In this document: positions 14,926 through 22,727 of the stretch, piece by piece
How the letters are laid out: each line of letters begins with the position of its first letter
Position numbering within the stretch: the stretch's first letter is position 1
Assembly: GCA_030148605.1 (NCBI GenBank)
Contig: JASBTD010000021.1
Location: 1-38,268 of the forward strand
From: Erythrobacter sp.
Lineage (GTDB): Bacteria; Pseudomonadota; Alphaproteobacteria; Sphingomonadales; Sphingomonadaceae
Reading direction: 5' to 3'
Length of the DNA stretch: 38,268 nt
The notes under the pieces: model-generated
Seen by the model: the letters and a program-made list of their open reading frames with translations, nothing else
Databases searched by the model: none
Told to the model about the DNA's origin: nothing
Made by a program: the position numbers and the translations under genes

Positions 14926-15246
14926 ATTGAGATATCGAAAACTTTGATCGTTGGCGCATTGCTCTCATTTGCGGCTCCGGCTGCTGCCCTTAACGGCGAG
15001 GTCGTCACTTTCTCGTTCAAGAAGAGCGAGCTCGAAACACAAGCCTCAAGGCAATCGCTTCTGGATCGTATTGAAGTGCATTCCTTCCGATCATGCGACA
15101 CAGGCTCTGCGTTTGCTTCCGAAAAGACAATCAAGCGATGCGCGGTGGATCTGAGGGATCAATTCATCAAGGCGATCGATGATGAAGCACTGAACCTGCT
15201 TGCTCAATCGCAATCCGAGAAACCGTTCCGCACGGCAAGACGCTAA
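14926..15246 (+). CDS. UrcA-family secreted protein with probable ATT start
   Basis: A 106-residue protein whose first residues (E-I-S-K-T-L-I-V-G-A-L-L-S-F-A-A-P-A-A-A) form a clear signal peptide. The rest follows the UrcA pattern: V-V-T-F-S-F-K-K-S-E-L, then L-L-D-R-I, a C-D-T-G segment and R-C-A-V-D-L-R-D-Q-F-I-K-A-I-D, with two cysteines that may form a disulfide. Function of the family is unknown. The start is unusual. AGGAGG (14915-14920) sits 5 bases before ATT at 14926; the TTG at 14944 would cut off the charged end of the signal peptide, and an upstream ATG-type start at 14854 lacks such a site. It lies opposite the LysR gene. Confidence 0.72.
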   Translation: MEISKTLIVGALLSFAAPAAALNGEVVTFSFKKSELETQASRQSLLDRIEVHSFRSCDTGSAFASEKTIKRCAVDLRDQFIKAIDDEALNLLAQSQSEKPFRTARR

Positions 15247-15378
15247 GCAGAACAAGATCGACCAATGGTCCCCGGCTCAGATTGCCCTGGCCGGGGCCCT
15301 TGGCATGACGCAGCTTTTCGGCTCATCGCACAGACCTGCCCCTCTCGGAAACGGCATCTCGGGTGCCCCGCCGGAAAG

Positions 15379-15912
15379 CTACCCCCGCCACTCCCTGCGT
15401 TCTTCCGCCGCCTTCAGCACTTCATAGGCAACTTGCAGCTTCTGGAATTCGGCCGCGGCTTCCTTGTCGCCCGGCTTCACGTCAGGGTGCACAAGCTTCG
15501 CCTTTTCGCGATACGCTTTCTTGATCGCCGTGAATTCGACGTCTGCCTCCAGCTCCAGCACATCGAGCGCGCGCATTTCATCCGCGCTGCGGCTGCCATC
15601 GCCTGATCCGCCCCAGCCATAATGCGAAGCTTCGGCATAGCCGGCGCTTTCCTGCCGTTCGGCGCGGGCGCGCTCTTCCTTCTGCTCTTTGTCCAGCCCT
15701 TCGAAATAGTCCCAACCCTTATTGTATTCCGCCGCATGCGCCTGGCAGAAATACCACCGGTCAGGGCTGTTGGGAGACTTGGGGGCCGGGCAATCGCCCG
15801 GTTCGTTGCAACCATGCCGGTCGCACAGCCGCACATTGGTGGCCTCGCGCGAGCTGCCATAGCCGCGCCAGCGCGGGAAACCCCAATCGTTGGAACGGCG
15901 CGCTTTAGGCAT
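15379..15912 (-). CDS. J-domain (DnaJ-like) protein with C-terminal J domain
   Basis: A 177-residue cytosolic protein. The J domain is at the C-terminus (about residues 115-177): A-L-D-V-L-E-L, A-I-K-K-A-Y-R-E-K-A-K-L-V-H-P-D-V-K-P-G-D and F-Q-K-L-Q-V-A-Y-E-V-L. The H-P-D tripeptide that stimulates Hsp70 ATPase is intact. The N-terminal part carries C-D-R-H-G-C and, after a proline-rich stretch, Y-F-C-Q-A-H-A, which could bind a metal ion. A Q-K-E-E-R-A-R-A-E-R helix lies between. This N-terminal-Cys, C-terminal-J layout is common in alphaproteobacteria and usually stands apart from dnaK. Its client is unknown. It ends 132 bases after the UrcA gene on the opposite strand. Confidence 0.92.
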   Translation of the reverse strand: MPKARRSNDWGFPRWRGYGSSREATNVRLCDRHGCNEPGDCPAPKSPNSPDRWYFCQAHAAEYNKGWDYFEGLDKEQKEERARAERQESAGYAEASHYGWGGSGDGSRSADEMRALDVLELEADVEFTAIKKAYREKAKLVHPDVKPGDKEAAAEFQKLQVAYEVLKAAEERREWRG

Positions 15913-15998
15913 CCTGAGCAGGCTTGTATGCGGTTGGTCGGGCAGACATGCCCTTAGTCTAGGGATGGTTGCAGGCTATGGAAAGGTGTGGGAACCAA

Positions 15999-16025
15999 TT
16001 TCATTATGAAATGTTGCATTGCAAC
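15999..16025. promoter_or_regulatory. two adjacent 13-bp palindromes (candidate operator)
   Basis: TTTCATTATGAAA (15999-16011) and GTTGCATTGCAAC (16013-16025) are each perfect 6+1+6 palindromes with centres 14 bases apart. The second overlaps TTGCAT (16014-16019), which could be a -35 box with TATTTT (16036-16041) 16 bases downstream. They lie in the gap between the J-domain gene and the small secreted peptide gene. An operator bound by a dimeric regulator is the natural reading. Confidence 0.5.
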
Positions 16026-16072
16026 AAGTCATTCATATTTTGCGGCTAGTGCGCCGCTTCAGGAACAGGAAA

Positions 16073-16243
16073 ATGAGCAAGCAACTCGCCATCTCCAGCA
16101 GCTTTTCGACCTTTGCCCTCGCGGCATTGGCGGTGCTGCACATGCCGTCGCACGATAGCGCGATCAGCGGCGAGCGCCTGTATCAAGTGCAGGCCGAGAG
16201 CCCCGCCCTCGACCTGCCCCGACCTTCATTCTTCGCAGACTAA
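16073..16243 (+). CDS. small secreted or membrane-anchored peptide, unknown function
   Basis: A 56-residue reading frame from the ATG at 16073, preceded by AGGAACAGGAAA which contains a serviceable ribosome binding site. The first half is a signal-like segment (SSSFSTFALAALAVLHM) after a positively charged start. The mature part is short, acidic and proline-containing (A-L-D-L-P-R-P-S-F-F-A-D). It has no cysteine. Evidence for expression is the promoter-like and palindromic DNA upstream; evidence against is its short length. It ends 4 bases into the stop of pal on the other strand (overlap 16240-16243). I do not recognise a family. Confidence 0.5.
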   Translation: MSKQLAISSSFSTFALAALAVLHMPSHDSAISGERLYQVQAESPALDLPRPSFFAD

Positions 16244-16761
16244 TTGATGACAACGCTGACTGCGCGGCGGTTTTGCGCCCAGGCCTGCTCGTTTGAGCCC
16301 AGCGCCACGGGGCGTTCCTTGCCGTAGCTGACAGTCGCGACGCGGCTTGCATCCACGCCCAGCCCGACGAGATAGTTCTTCGCCGCATTGGCGCGGCGTT
16401 CGCCCAGCGCCAAATTGTATTCGCGTGTGCCGCGTTCATCGGCGTGACCTTCAACCGTGACGCGGATCTGCGGATAGCGCGCAAGGTACTGTGCCTGCGT
16501 CTGCAAGGCTGCGGCATCCGCGCTGTCGATGTTGAACCGGTCCGTGTCGAAATAGATCACGTTCTGCCCGTTCACCGCATCTTCGAAATGCGCCTGACTG
16601 CCAACCTGCGGCCCGGTGGGCGTGGTTTGTGTGGGAGTCGGGGTTGGCGTTGCCGTGTCTGTCGGTGGCGGCGGTGGCAGCTCTTCCGGCGCTTGCCGCG
16701 CGCAGGCGGCCAGCGTGGTTGCAGATGCGAGCAGAATGGCTGTTGCAAAGCGTTTGTTCAT
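16240..16761 (-). CDS. pal: peptidoglycan-associated outer membrane lipoprotein
   Basis: A 173-residue lipoprotein. The signal peptide ends with the lipobox L-A-A-C20; no Asp follows the Cys, so outer-membrane sorting is expected. A proline/threonine-rich linker (residues about 25-50, P-T-P-T-P-T repeats) leads to an OmpA-like domain with Y-F-D-T-D-R-F-N-I, E-G-H-A-D-E-R-G-T-R-E-Y-N and L-G-E-R-R-A-N-A-A-K-N-Y-L, which bind peptidoglycan. It anchors the outer membrane to the wall and works with TolB and TolQRA during division. It is the last gene of the tol cluster, 66 bases after tolB. Confidence 0.97.
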   Translation of the reverse strand: MNKRFATAILLASATTLAACARQAPEELPPPPPTDTATPTPTPTQTTPTGPQVGSQAHFEDAVNGQNVIYFDTDRFNIDSADAAALQTQAQYLARYPQIRVTVEGHADERGTREYNLALGERRANAAKNYLVGLGVDASRVATVSYGKERPVALGSNEQAWAQNRRAVSVVIN

Positions 16762-16827
16762 TGTCAGTTTCCTCTCGGAAGCGGGGCAAGAATTGCCCTC
16801 AGGGGGTTATATCACAAGACAAGCATA

Positions 16828-18231
16828 TCAGGGGAGGATCGGTCCCCATGCCGGGTCCGACGCGTCCACCGGCGTCGGCAGTCTCCTTTCATTGCGACCG
16901 GTCAGGTCGACTTGCCACAGAGCCGAACGGCCGGTGTTCCGTTCCGTCCGGAAGAACTGGATGATGCGCCCGTTGGGGGCCCAGGTAGGTCCTTCATCTT
17001 GCCATCCGCTGGTCAGCACGCGAAGGTTACGCCCGTTGGGGCTCATCACCGCAATATTGAAATCACCCGCGATGCGCGTGAATGCGATCTGGTCACCGCG
17101 CGGGCTCCATTCAGGCGTGGCGCAGCGCCCGCCATGGAAGCTGATCCGGCGCTGGCCCGTGCCATCGGCATTCATGATGTAGCATTGCTGGCTGCCTGAA
17201 CGATCGCTTTCGAACACGATCTGGCGGCCGTCGGGCGAATAGGAACCGCCAATGTCGATCCCCGGCGTATCAGTCAGCCGTGTGCTGCGCCCGCCACTAG
17301 CCGGGACGCTGTAGATATCGGTATTGCCTGCCACCGCCATCGAATAGAGGATCGTGCGGCCATCGGGGCTCCAGCGCGGGGCAAAGGTGGGATTGCTGCT
17401 TTGCGTGACCAGCGTCTGCTGCCCGGTGCCGATATCATAGACATAGAGCCGCGGGTTGCCGTCGACATAGGACAGGTAAAGCAGCTGCGAGTAATCGGGC
17501 GAATAGCGCGGAGTGAGCGCGGTCGCGCTGCCCAGCGTCAGGAAGCGATGGTTGGCGCCATCTGAGTCCATGATCGCGAGCCGTTTGACCCGGCGATCCT
17601 TCGGCCCTGTCTCCGCGATATAGGCGATGCGGCTATCGAAGAACGGGCTTTCACCCGTCAGGCGCGCGTAGATGATGTCCGAGCATTTGTGCGCTGCACG
17701 GCGCCAATCAGCCGGCGGGACAACCCAGCCTTCGCGCACCAGTTCATCCTGCAGCGCGACATCATAGAGATAGCAGCCGACCACCAGCCGCCCGTCGCTG
17801 CGCGCACGGACATAGCCATGCACCAGCATTTCCGCGCCGCGCCCACGCCAATTGCCCCAGGTGGGATCGGTAATCTCGGCAAAGCTTGGCAGCGGCAGCC
17901 GGTCAGGTCCGATCGGCTGGAACAGGCCGTTGTTCTGCAAGTTCGCTGTGATGACGCGTGCCACTTCGCGGCCCAGTTCAGCCGTGCCGAGCGAGTTGGC
18001 AGGGGTTTCAACATTGCGATCTGCGGCGAAGCCCGGGATAGCGATACTGAGATCGGCCCAATCGCTTTCATCGGTGACAGTGAAAGTCAGCCCGCCTTCG
18101 GCATCCTCGCCGGATGCCTCGGTTCCGGTGGTTTGCACTTCGCCGCCTTCAGGAGCGGGCTGGCCAAGATCCTGCGCTTGCGCCGCGAGCGGTGCAGCCA
18201 GAAAAGCGAGGGCAAATACGAATTTCTTCAT
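16828..18231 (-). CDS. tolB: Tol-Pal system periplasmic protein TolB
   Basis: A 467-residue periplasmic protein with signal peptide MKKFVFALAFLAAPLAAQA. The N-terminal TolB domain (about residues 50-200) includes I-A-I-P-G-F-A and R-V-I-T-A-N-L-Q-N-N-G-L-F, and is followed by a six-bladed beta-propeller built from P-D-x-x-x-I-x-F/Y repeats (SPDYSQLLY, SPDGRTILY, SPDGRQIVF, SPRGDQIAF). A 50-residue acidic, Gln/Gly-rich insert after the signal peptide is longer than in E. coli TolB (about 430 residues). It passes between TolA and Pal. It overlaps tolA by 4 bases (ATGA), consistent with translational coupling. Confidence 0.97.
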   Translation of the reverse strand: MKKFVFALAFLAAPLAAQAQDLGQPAPEGGEVQTTGTEASGEDAEGGLTFTVTDESDWADLSIAIPGFAADRNVETPANSLGTAELGREVARVITANLQNNGLFQPIGPDRLPLPSFAEITDPTWGNWRGRGAEMLVHGYVRARSDGRLVVGCYLYDVALQDELVREGWVVPPADWRRAAHKCSDIIYARLTGESPFFDSRIAYIAETGPKDRRVKRLAIMDSDGANHRFLTLGSATALTPRYSPDYSQLLYLSYVDGNPRLYVYDIGTGQQTLVTQSSNPTFAPRWSPDGRTILYSMAVAGNTDIYSVPASGGRSTRLTDTPGIDIGGSYSPDGRQIVFESDRSGSQQCYIMNADGTGQRRISFHGGRCATPEWSPRGDQIAFTRIAGDFNIAVMSPNGRNLRVLTSGWQDEGPTWAPNGRIIQFFRTERNTGRSALWQVDLTGRNERRLPTPVDASDPAWGPILP

Positions 18232-18998
18232 CGGGACAGATTCCTATCGAAACGGGCGCCGCGGATCGACTTCCACGCGTTGTAATACTCGGCAGGCAGG
18301 TCAAACGGCGCGGCGAGTTGCACTGCGCGGATTGCTCGTTCGGCGTGCAGGCTTGCTTGCGGACGGTTTGAGGCATTGATTCCGGACTGGCGCAACACAC
18401 GCGGCCGGCTCGCCAATGTGCCGTCTTCATTGAGTTCGAAAGCCAGTTCCGTCACCAGCAGCTCTGTATCGACGCCCGAGGGCGCGTTCCAATGCGGCTT
18501 GATCTGGCGGGAAAGCGCCTGAATGAGACTCGCTTGCGCGCTGCGCCCGATCTCGCTCGCAGGGATGCGCGTGTCGTCGCTTGACCGGTCCGAACCTGCG
18601 CCTTCAAGAAAATTCTCGCCCACTTGCGTGCCGGTCGCCTGGCGCGGCGGGGTTTGCGCGGCCTGGCGCGGCTGCTGAGCAACCGCATTGCGCGAATTGT
18701 TCTGCGGCGGGGGCGGCTGCCGGGTTTGCTGTTCGGCCGCATCCGGCGCGGCTTCGATGGCCGACTGGACTTCTTCCGCCACGGTGGGGGCCAGCGCGGC
18801 GCGGCTGTCTGGCGCGATTTGCGTTGCGGTCGAGCGCAATGAAACGTCGCTCGCCAAGCTTACCGTCATCCGTTCCGGCACTTCCAGCCCTTCACCCGGT
18901 CCGGGCTGGAACAGCAGCACGCCAAGCAATGCAAAATGCAGCCCCAGCGCGATTGCCAGGCCTATCTTCTCGTCTTGCCGAAGCGCTCTTGTTTCCAT
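18228..18998 (-). CDS. tolA: TolA-like cell envelope protein (TonB/TolA C-terminal)
   Basis: A 256-residue protein with one membrane segment near the N-terminus (about 12-30, I-G-L-A-I-A-L-G-L-H-F-A-L-L). A Pro/Gln/Ala-rich periplasmic linker spans about 60-150. The C-terminal domain has I-K-P-H-W-N-A-P-S-G, L-V-T-E-L-A-F-E-L-N-E-D-G-T-L and A-I-R-A-V-Q-L-A-A-P-F. The short linker without long helical Ala/Lys repeats is normal for alphaproteobacteria (E. coli TolA is about 420 residues). It transmits the TolQR proton-driven motion to TolB-Pal. The position between tolR and tolB makes the identity secure despite weak sequence conservation. Confidence 0.9.
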   Translation of the reverse strand: METRALRQDEKIGLAIALGLHFALLGVLLFQPGPGEGLEVPERMTVSLASDVSLRSTATQIAPDSRAALAPTVAEEVQSAIEAAPDAAEQQTRQPPPPQNNSRNAVAQQPRQAAQTPPRQATGTQVGENFLEGAGSDRSSDDTRIPASEIGRSAQASLIQALSRQIKPHWNAPSGVDTELLVTELAFELNEDGTLASRPRVLRQSGINASNRPQASLHAERAIRAVQLAAPFDLPAEYYNAWKSIRGARFDRNLSR

Positions 18999-19012
18999 TG
19001 CAGTCGCTTTGG

Positions 19013-19459
<447 letters not shown>

Positions 19460-19504
19460 CAGAACTCTCCGCGTTTGCTGGCGCCAAACGGCTGCGCAGC
19501 AGCC

Positions 19505-19576
19505 GCAAGGGCGACCGCCCGCCCGCAGCGCTGCGAGCGTAGCTCGCGAAGCGCGAGGAAATCGCGCGGCCGGATG
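19505..19576. repeat. structured intergenic repeat, copy 2 (tolQ-tolR gap)
   Basis: This is the partner of the copy at 9046-9116. The central hairpin is GCGAGC-GTA-GCTCGC (19533-19547). It splits tolQ from tolR in what is otherwise a closely spaced operon. In most proteobacteria these two genes are nearly contiguous, so the element has been inserted into or grown within the operon. Confidence 0.8.
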
Positions 19577-19601
19577 GTCGTGCGGAAATCAAGACAAACC
19601 A

Positions 19602-20300
19602 TCACGCTTTATCCAGCTCGCGGCTGAGGCTGGCGTGGAAACGATCCGCGAAGCGTTGAAGCTTTGCTTCGTAGCGGTTCACACGGTCGCTGAAGCGGTT
19701 GTAGGCAATAACGGCAGGGATCGCAGCGAACAGGCCGATCGCGGTCGCGAACAGCGCTTCTGCAATGCCCGGCGCGACTACGGCGAGCGAAGAGCTTTCC
19801 TGCATCCCGATCTGGAAGAAGCTGTTCATGATGCCCCACACGGTGCCGAACAGGCCGACGAAGGGTGCCACCGAACCGGTCGTCGCGAGAAAGCCGAGCC
19901 GCGCGGACAGCTCATCCCCTTCAGCCGCGACCTGGCTTTCCATGGTGCTGGCGAGTCTTTGCCGCGTACCTTCACGATCGACCGGCGGGTGCTGTGTTGA
20001 ATGCTTCCATTCGTTGATCGCAGCCGCCGCGACACGCGCTGGCGGCAGGTTCTTTCGCGCACGCCCCGTGGTCAGCGCGTCAAAATCATCCGATTCCCAG
20101 AAATCCGCTTCGAAATCGCGTGTATTCCGTTCAAGCTTGCCCAGGCGCATGCTGAATGAGACCACGATGGTCCACACCCAGATGCTGGCGAGGATCAGCC
20201 CCACCATCACCGCCTGAACGATAATGTCTGCCTGCAGGAACAGGTCGAGCGGGTTGAGCCGGGTGGGTGCCGCCGCCACAAGATTGAGCAAATTGGTCAT
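19602..20300 (-). CDS. tolQ: TolQ, MotA/TolQ/ExbB-family proton channel subunit
   Basis: A 232-residue inner-membrane protein. The first membrane helix is at about 25-45 (V-Q-A-V-M-V-G-L-I-L-A-S-I-W-V-W). A large cytoplasmic loop follows, then two helices near 135-160 (T-T-G-S-V-A-P-F-V-G-L-F-G-T-V-W-G-I-M) and 170-200 (L-F-A-T-A-I-G-L-F-A-A-I-P-A-V-I-A-Y-N), with the conserved Thr in the second. With TolR it forms the proton channel that powers Tol-Pal. The ATG at 20300 overlaps the ybgC stop (ATGA, 4 bases), which decides between it and an upstream in-frame codon. Confidence 0.97.
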   Translation of the reverse strand: MTNLLNLVAAAPTRLNPLDLFLQADIIVQAVMVGLILASIWVWTIVVSFSMRLGKLERNTRDFEADFWESDDFDALTTGRARKNLPPARVAAAAINEWKHSTQHPPVDREGTRQRLASTMESQVAAEGDELSARLGFLATTGSVAPFVGLFGTVWGIMNSFFQIGMQESSSLAVVAPGIAEALFATAIGLFAAIPAVIAYNRFSDRVNRYEAKLQRFADRFHASLSRELDKA

Positions 20301-20749
20301 ACGAGATTGTCTTCCATGAAATCCGTGAAGGCCTTGCGCCATTCGGCTGGCTGGCGGCGCGGGCGGCCATCAGGCGTGATAAAGCCGACGCGCAATGTCG
20401 CTTCGCTTAACAGCTCCCCGTCCCGCATTGCGCGCTGATGCATGCGGCAGCTCGCCGCACCCAGTTCAGTGCAGGTGGTTTCAATCACTACATCATCATC
20501 CAGCTTGGCCGGGCGCAGATATTTGAGGTTGATTTCGGATACGGCATAAGCGCCCTCGCCGGCCTCGATGGCAGCGCGCTGGTCAATTTCCAGCATGCGC
20601 AGCAAGTCGCTCCGCGCCCGTTCGAACCAGCGCAGGTAATTCGCGTGATAGGTGATGCCGGAAAGATCGGTGTCTTCGTAATAGACCCGCACCGCATACA
20701 AATGCCGCTCACCGTCAAAAACGCCACCAGGGGGATTGGGCCTGTTCAT
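20297..20749 (-). CDS. ybgC: YbgC-type acyl-CoA thioesterase
   Basis: A 150-residue hotdog-fold thioesterase. The active-site signature is Y-Y-E-D-T-D28-L-S-G-I-T-Y-H-A-N-Y, where D28 is the catalytic aspartate of the family. The F-E-R-A-R-S-D helix and the Y-L-R-P-A-K-L-D-D-D strand follow. It hydrolyses acyl-CoA thioesters in the cytosol and is the usual first gene of tol-pal clusters, although its part in envelope function is still debated. The stop overlaps the tolQ start. The gap to the HIT gene upstream is 64 bases, so the cluster may also be read from there. Confidence 0.95.
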   Translation of the reverse strand: MNRPNPPGGVFDGERHLYAVRVYYEDTDLSGITYHANYLRWFERARSDLLRMLEIDQRAAIEAGEGAYAVSEINLKYLRPAKLDDDVVIETTCTELGAASCRMHQRAMRDGELLSEATLRVGFITPDGRPRRQPAEWRKAFTDFMEDNLV

Positions 20750-20813
20750 CGAAAACGCGCTTTAGCGGAGGCGCGAGTCACCCCGCAAGGCTAACCGACG
20801 AAGCGACTCTGGA

Positions 20814-21200
20814 TTACGACGAAGCGCGTGCCAGCATCGGCCCTAACGGGTGACCACCAAATATATGCACATGCAGATGTGGCACTTCCTGATGCCCATG
20901 GCCGCCTATATTGGCCAGAAGGCGGTATCCCGGCTCTACAAGGCCCTTAGCGCGCGCTACTTCACCTACCGCGCGGACAAATCCCGCGATCTCTTCAGCA
21001 GGTGCCTTGGCGCTGAAATCGTCCCAGCTGACATAGCGCCCCTTGGGGATCACCAGCGTGTGGATTTCCGCCTGCGGATTGATGTCTTCAAAGGCGTATA
21101 CCCATTCGTCCTCATAGACCTTGGTCGAAGGGATTTCGCCGCGCAGGATTTTCGCGAAGATATTCTCGTCGTCATAAGGCTGCGTTGCGTCGATTGGCAT
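20814..21200 (-). CDS. HIT-family nucleotide hydrolase/transferase
   Basis: A 128-residue protein of the Hint branch of HIT proteins. It opens with I-F-A-K-I-L-R-G-E-I-P-S, a family signature, and ends with the histidine triad H-L-H-V-H-I-F-G-G. N-I-G-G-H-G-H-Q-E-V-P just before the triad is also typical. Members hydrolyse nucleoside phosphoramidates and act in the cytosol. The gene begins directly after the cupin gene (stop 21201, start 21200), at the downstream end of the his operon. Whether it contributes to histidine synthesis is not known; HIT genes are frequent neighbours of hisE in Sphingomonadales, which I state from general recollection. Confidence 0.95.
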   Translation of the reverse strand: MPIDATQPYDDENIFAKILRGEIPSTKVYEDEWVYAFEDINPQAEIHTLVIPKGRYVSWDDFSAKAPAEEIAGFVRAVGEVARAKGLVEPGYRLLANIGGHGHQEVPHLHVHIFGGHPLGPMLARASS

Positions 21201-21536
21201 CTATTCCTCTCCACCTTCCGGGCCCCAGAAGATGACCCATGTGTCAAAATCATCGCTGAAATCCTCGAAGCGGTGATCCATTCCAGCCGGAACAAACAGC
21301 ACATCGCCGGCCGCTACGGAAACGCGCTCGCCATCTCGCAGGAATGAGCTTGATCCGCTCCGGATGAGATAGAGCTCATCCTGCATATGAGGGGTTTGCG
21401 TGTCCATACCTTGCGGGCGGAAAAGCTCGACCGTCATCGATCCGTGAGCGAGGCCCGTAAAGAACGGCACATCCACGGATGCCAAACCCTGCTCGAACTT
21501 GGCAAGTGACGCATGCCAGTTGCCTTGTTCGCTCAT
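21201..21536 (-). CDS. cupin-domain protein
   Basis: A 111-residue single-domain cupin. The first motif is P-H-M-Q-D-E-L-Y-L-I-R-S-G, so metal ligands His and Glu are present. The second is V-A-A-G-D-V-L-F-V-P-A-G-M-D-H-R-F-E with a terminal His. This size fits small metal-binding cupins without catalytic assignment, and no substrate can be named. It overlaps the hisE stop by 4 bases, so it is translated with the his operon, and it directly precedes the HIT gene. Confidence 0.88.
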   Translation of the reverse strand: MSEQGNWHASLAKFEQGLASVDVPFFTGLAHGSMTVELFRPQGMDTQTPHMQDELYLIRSGSSSFLRDGERVSVAAGDVLFVPAGMDHRFEDFSDDFDTWVIFWGPEGGEE

Positions 21537-21856
21537 TTGTTCCGGTTCGCCTTTTCCTCGATCCCTGACGTGCCTTCGCGCCGGTCAAGCTCTGCCATCA
21601 CTTCGTCCAATGTGATGCGCCGGGCCTGTAGCAAGACAATCAGATGGAAGATCAGGTCGGCCGCTTCGCCAACCACTTCCTCGCGCCCGCCAGACAGCGC
21701 AGCGATAATCGCTTCAGTCGCTTCCTCGCCCAGTTTCTGCGCGATCTTCTCGATCCCCGCAGCGTTGAGCCTGGCGACATAGCTGGTGTCCGGTGACGCG
21801 GTCTTTCGCGCAGCAATCACCTGTTCAAGGCGTTCAAGAGTATCCGGCAATGTCAC
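21533..21856 (-). CDS. hisE: phosphoribosyl-ATP diphosphatase
   Basis: About 107 residues from the GTG at 21856 (105 from the TTG at 21850). HisE hydrolyses phosphoribosyl-ATP to phosphoribosyl-AMP in histidine synthesis. The diagnostic helix is E-E-A-T-E-A-I-I-A-A then G-E-A-A-D-L-I-F-H-L-I-V-L-L, with the acidic metal ligands kept. No ATG is available. GAGG (from 21860) lies 5 bases ahead of the TTG but directly against the GTG, so TTG has the better spacing. That GAGG is the arm of the repeat at 21859-21942. It is separated from hisF by 109 bases, most of which is the repeat. Confidence 0.93.
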   Translation of the reverse strand: MTLPDTLERLEQVIAARKTASPDTSYVARLNAAGIEKIAQKLGEEATEAIIAALSGGREEVVGEAADLIFHLIVLLQARRITLDEVMAELDRREGTSGIEEKANRNK

Positions 21857-21858
21857 CT

Positions 21859-21942
21859 CGTCATTGCGAGGGCCAAAGGCCCGCGGCAATCCAGGGCAGC
21901 CCTGTGCAGCCCCTGGATCGCTTCGCTACGCTCGCGATGACG
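21859..21942. repeat. CGTCATTGCGAG palindromic repeat between hisF and hisE
   Basis: CGTCATTGCGAG (21859-21870) faces CTCGCGATGACG (21931-21942), one mismatch apart, and a similar element sits at 30837-30923. Internal arms (GGCCAAAGGCC and CAGGGCAGCCCTG) form further hairpins. The end touching hisE supplies the GAGG used as ribosome binding site. The type is widespread in proteobacterial genomes. Confidence 0.85.
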
Positions 21943-21965
21943 AATTTTCAACGACCAAACTGTTT

Positions 21966-22727
21966 TCAAACACCGCGGGCTGGCAAGCCAGCTGCGCGCA
22001 ACGCAGCGTGTGCATCTGAAACACTGTAAGTGCCGAAGTGGAAAATGCTGGCCGCCAGCACCGCGCTGGCATGGCCAAGCGTAACACCTTCGACCAGATG
22101 ATCGAGCGTGCCCACGCCTCCGCTGGCGACCACCGGCACATTCACCGCATCGGCAATCTCGCGGATCAGCGCAAGGTCATATCCGGCCTGCGTGCCGTCA
22201 CCGTCCATCGATGTGACCAGCAATTCGCCTGCACCGAGTTCTGCCAGCTGCTTGGCATGCTCTACCGCGTCAATCCCGGTCGGCTTGCGGCCGCCGTGGG
22301 TGTAGATCTGCCACCCCGCACCGGTGCGCCGCGCATCGACGCTCGCCACCATGCACTGGCTGCCGAATTTCTCCGCGATGTCCGCCACAAGTTCGGGCCG
22401 TGTCACCGCTGCGCTGTTGACCGCCACCTTGTCCGCCCCCGCAAGCAGCAGCGCGCGCGCATCCTCGACACTGCGCACCCCGCCGCCCACGGTCAGCGGC
22501 ATGAAACACACTTCGGCTGTGCGCCGCACGATATCGAGCAGCGTGCCGCGCCCTTCATGGCTGGCGGAAATATCGAGGAAGCACAGCTCGTCCGCGCCCG
22601 CTTGGTCATAGGCTTTGGCTTGCTCGACCGGGTCGCCCGCGTCCTTCAGATCGACGAAGTTGACGCCTTTGACCACGCGTCCATCGGCGACGTCGAGACA
22701 GGGGATGACGCGGATACGGACGGTCAT
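21966..22727 (-). CDS. hisF: imidazole glycerol phosphate synthase, cyclase subunit
   Basis: A 253-residue (beta-alpha)8 barrel. The catalytic aspartates are D12 in [13 protein letters not shown] and the one in V-A-S-V-D-A-R-R. Phosphate-binding loops are G-G-G-V-R-S and, near the end, A-S-G-G-V-G-T-L. It uses ammonia delivered from HisH to convert PRFAR into imidazole glycerol phosphate and AICAR. The S-M-D-G-D-G-T-Q segment is typical. It overlaps hisA by 4 bases, and both subunits hisH and hisF are encoded in the operon. Confidence 0.98.
   Translation of the reverse strand: MTVRIRVIPCLDVADGRVVKGVNFVDLKDAGDPVEQAKAYDQAGADELCFLDISASHEGRGTLLDIVRRTAEVCFMPLTVGGGVRSVEDARALLLAGADKVAVNSAAVTRPELVADIAEKFGSQCMVASVDARRTGAGWQIYTHGGRKPTGIDAVEHAKQLAELGAGELLVTSMDGDGTQAGYDLALIREIADAVNVPVVASGGVGTLDHLVEGVTLGHASAVLAASIFHFGTYSVSDAHAALRAAGLPARGV

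Noticed and set aside
15265..15606. 113-residue plus-strand frame after the UrcA gene
   Set aside because: Most of it is antisense to the J-domain gene and it has no family features.
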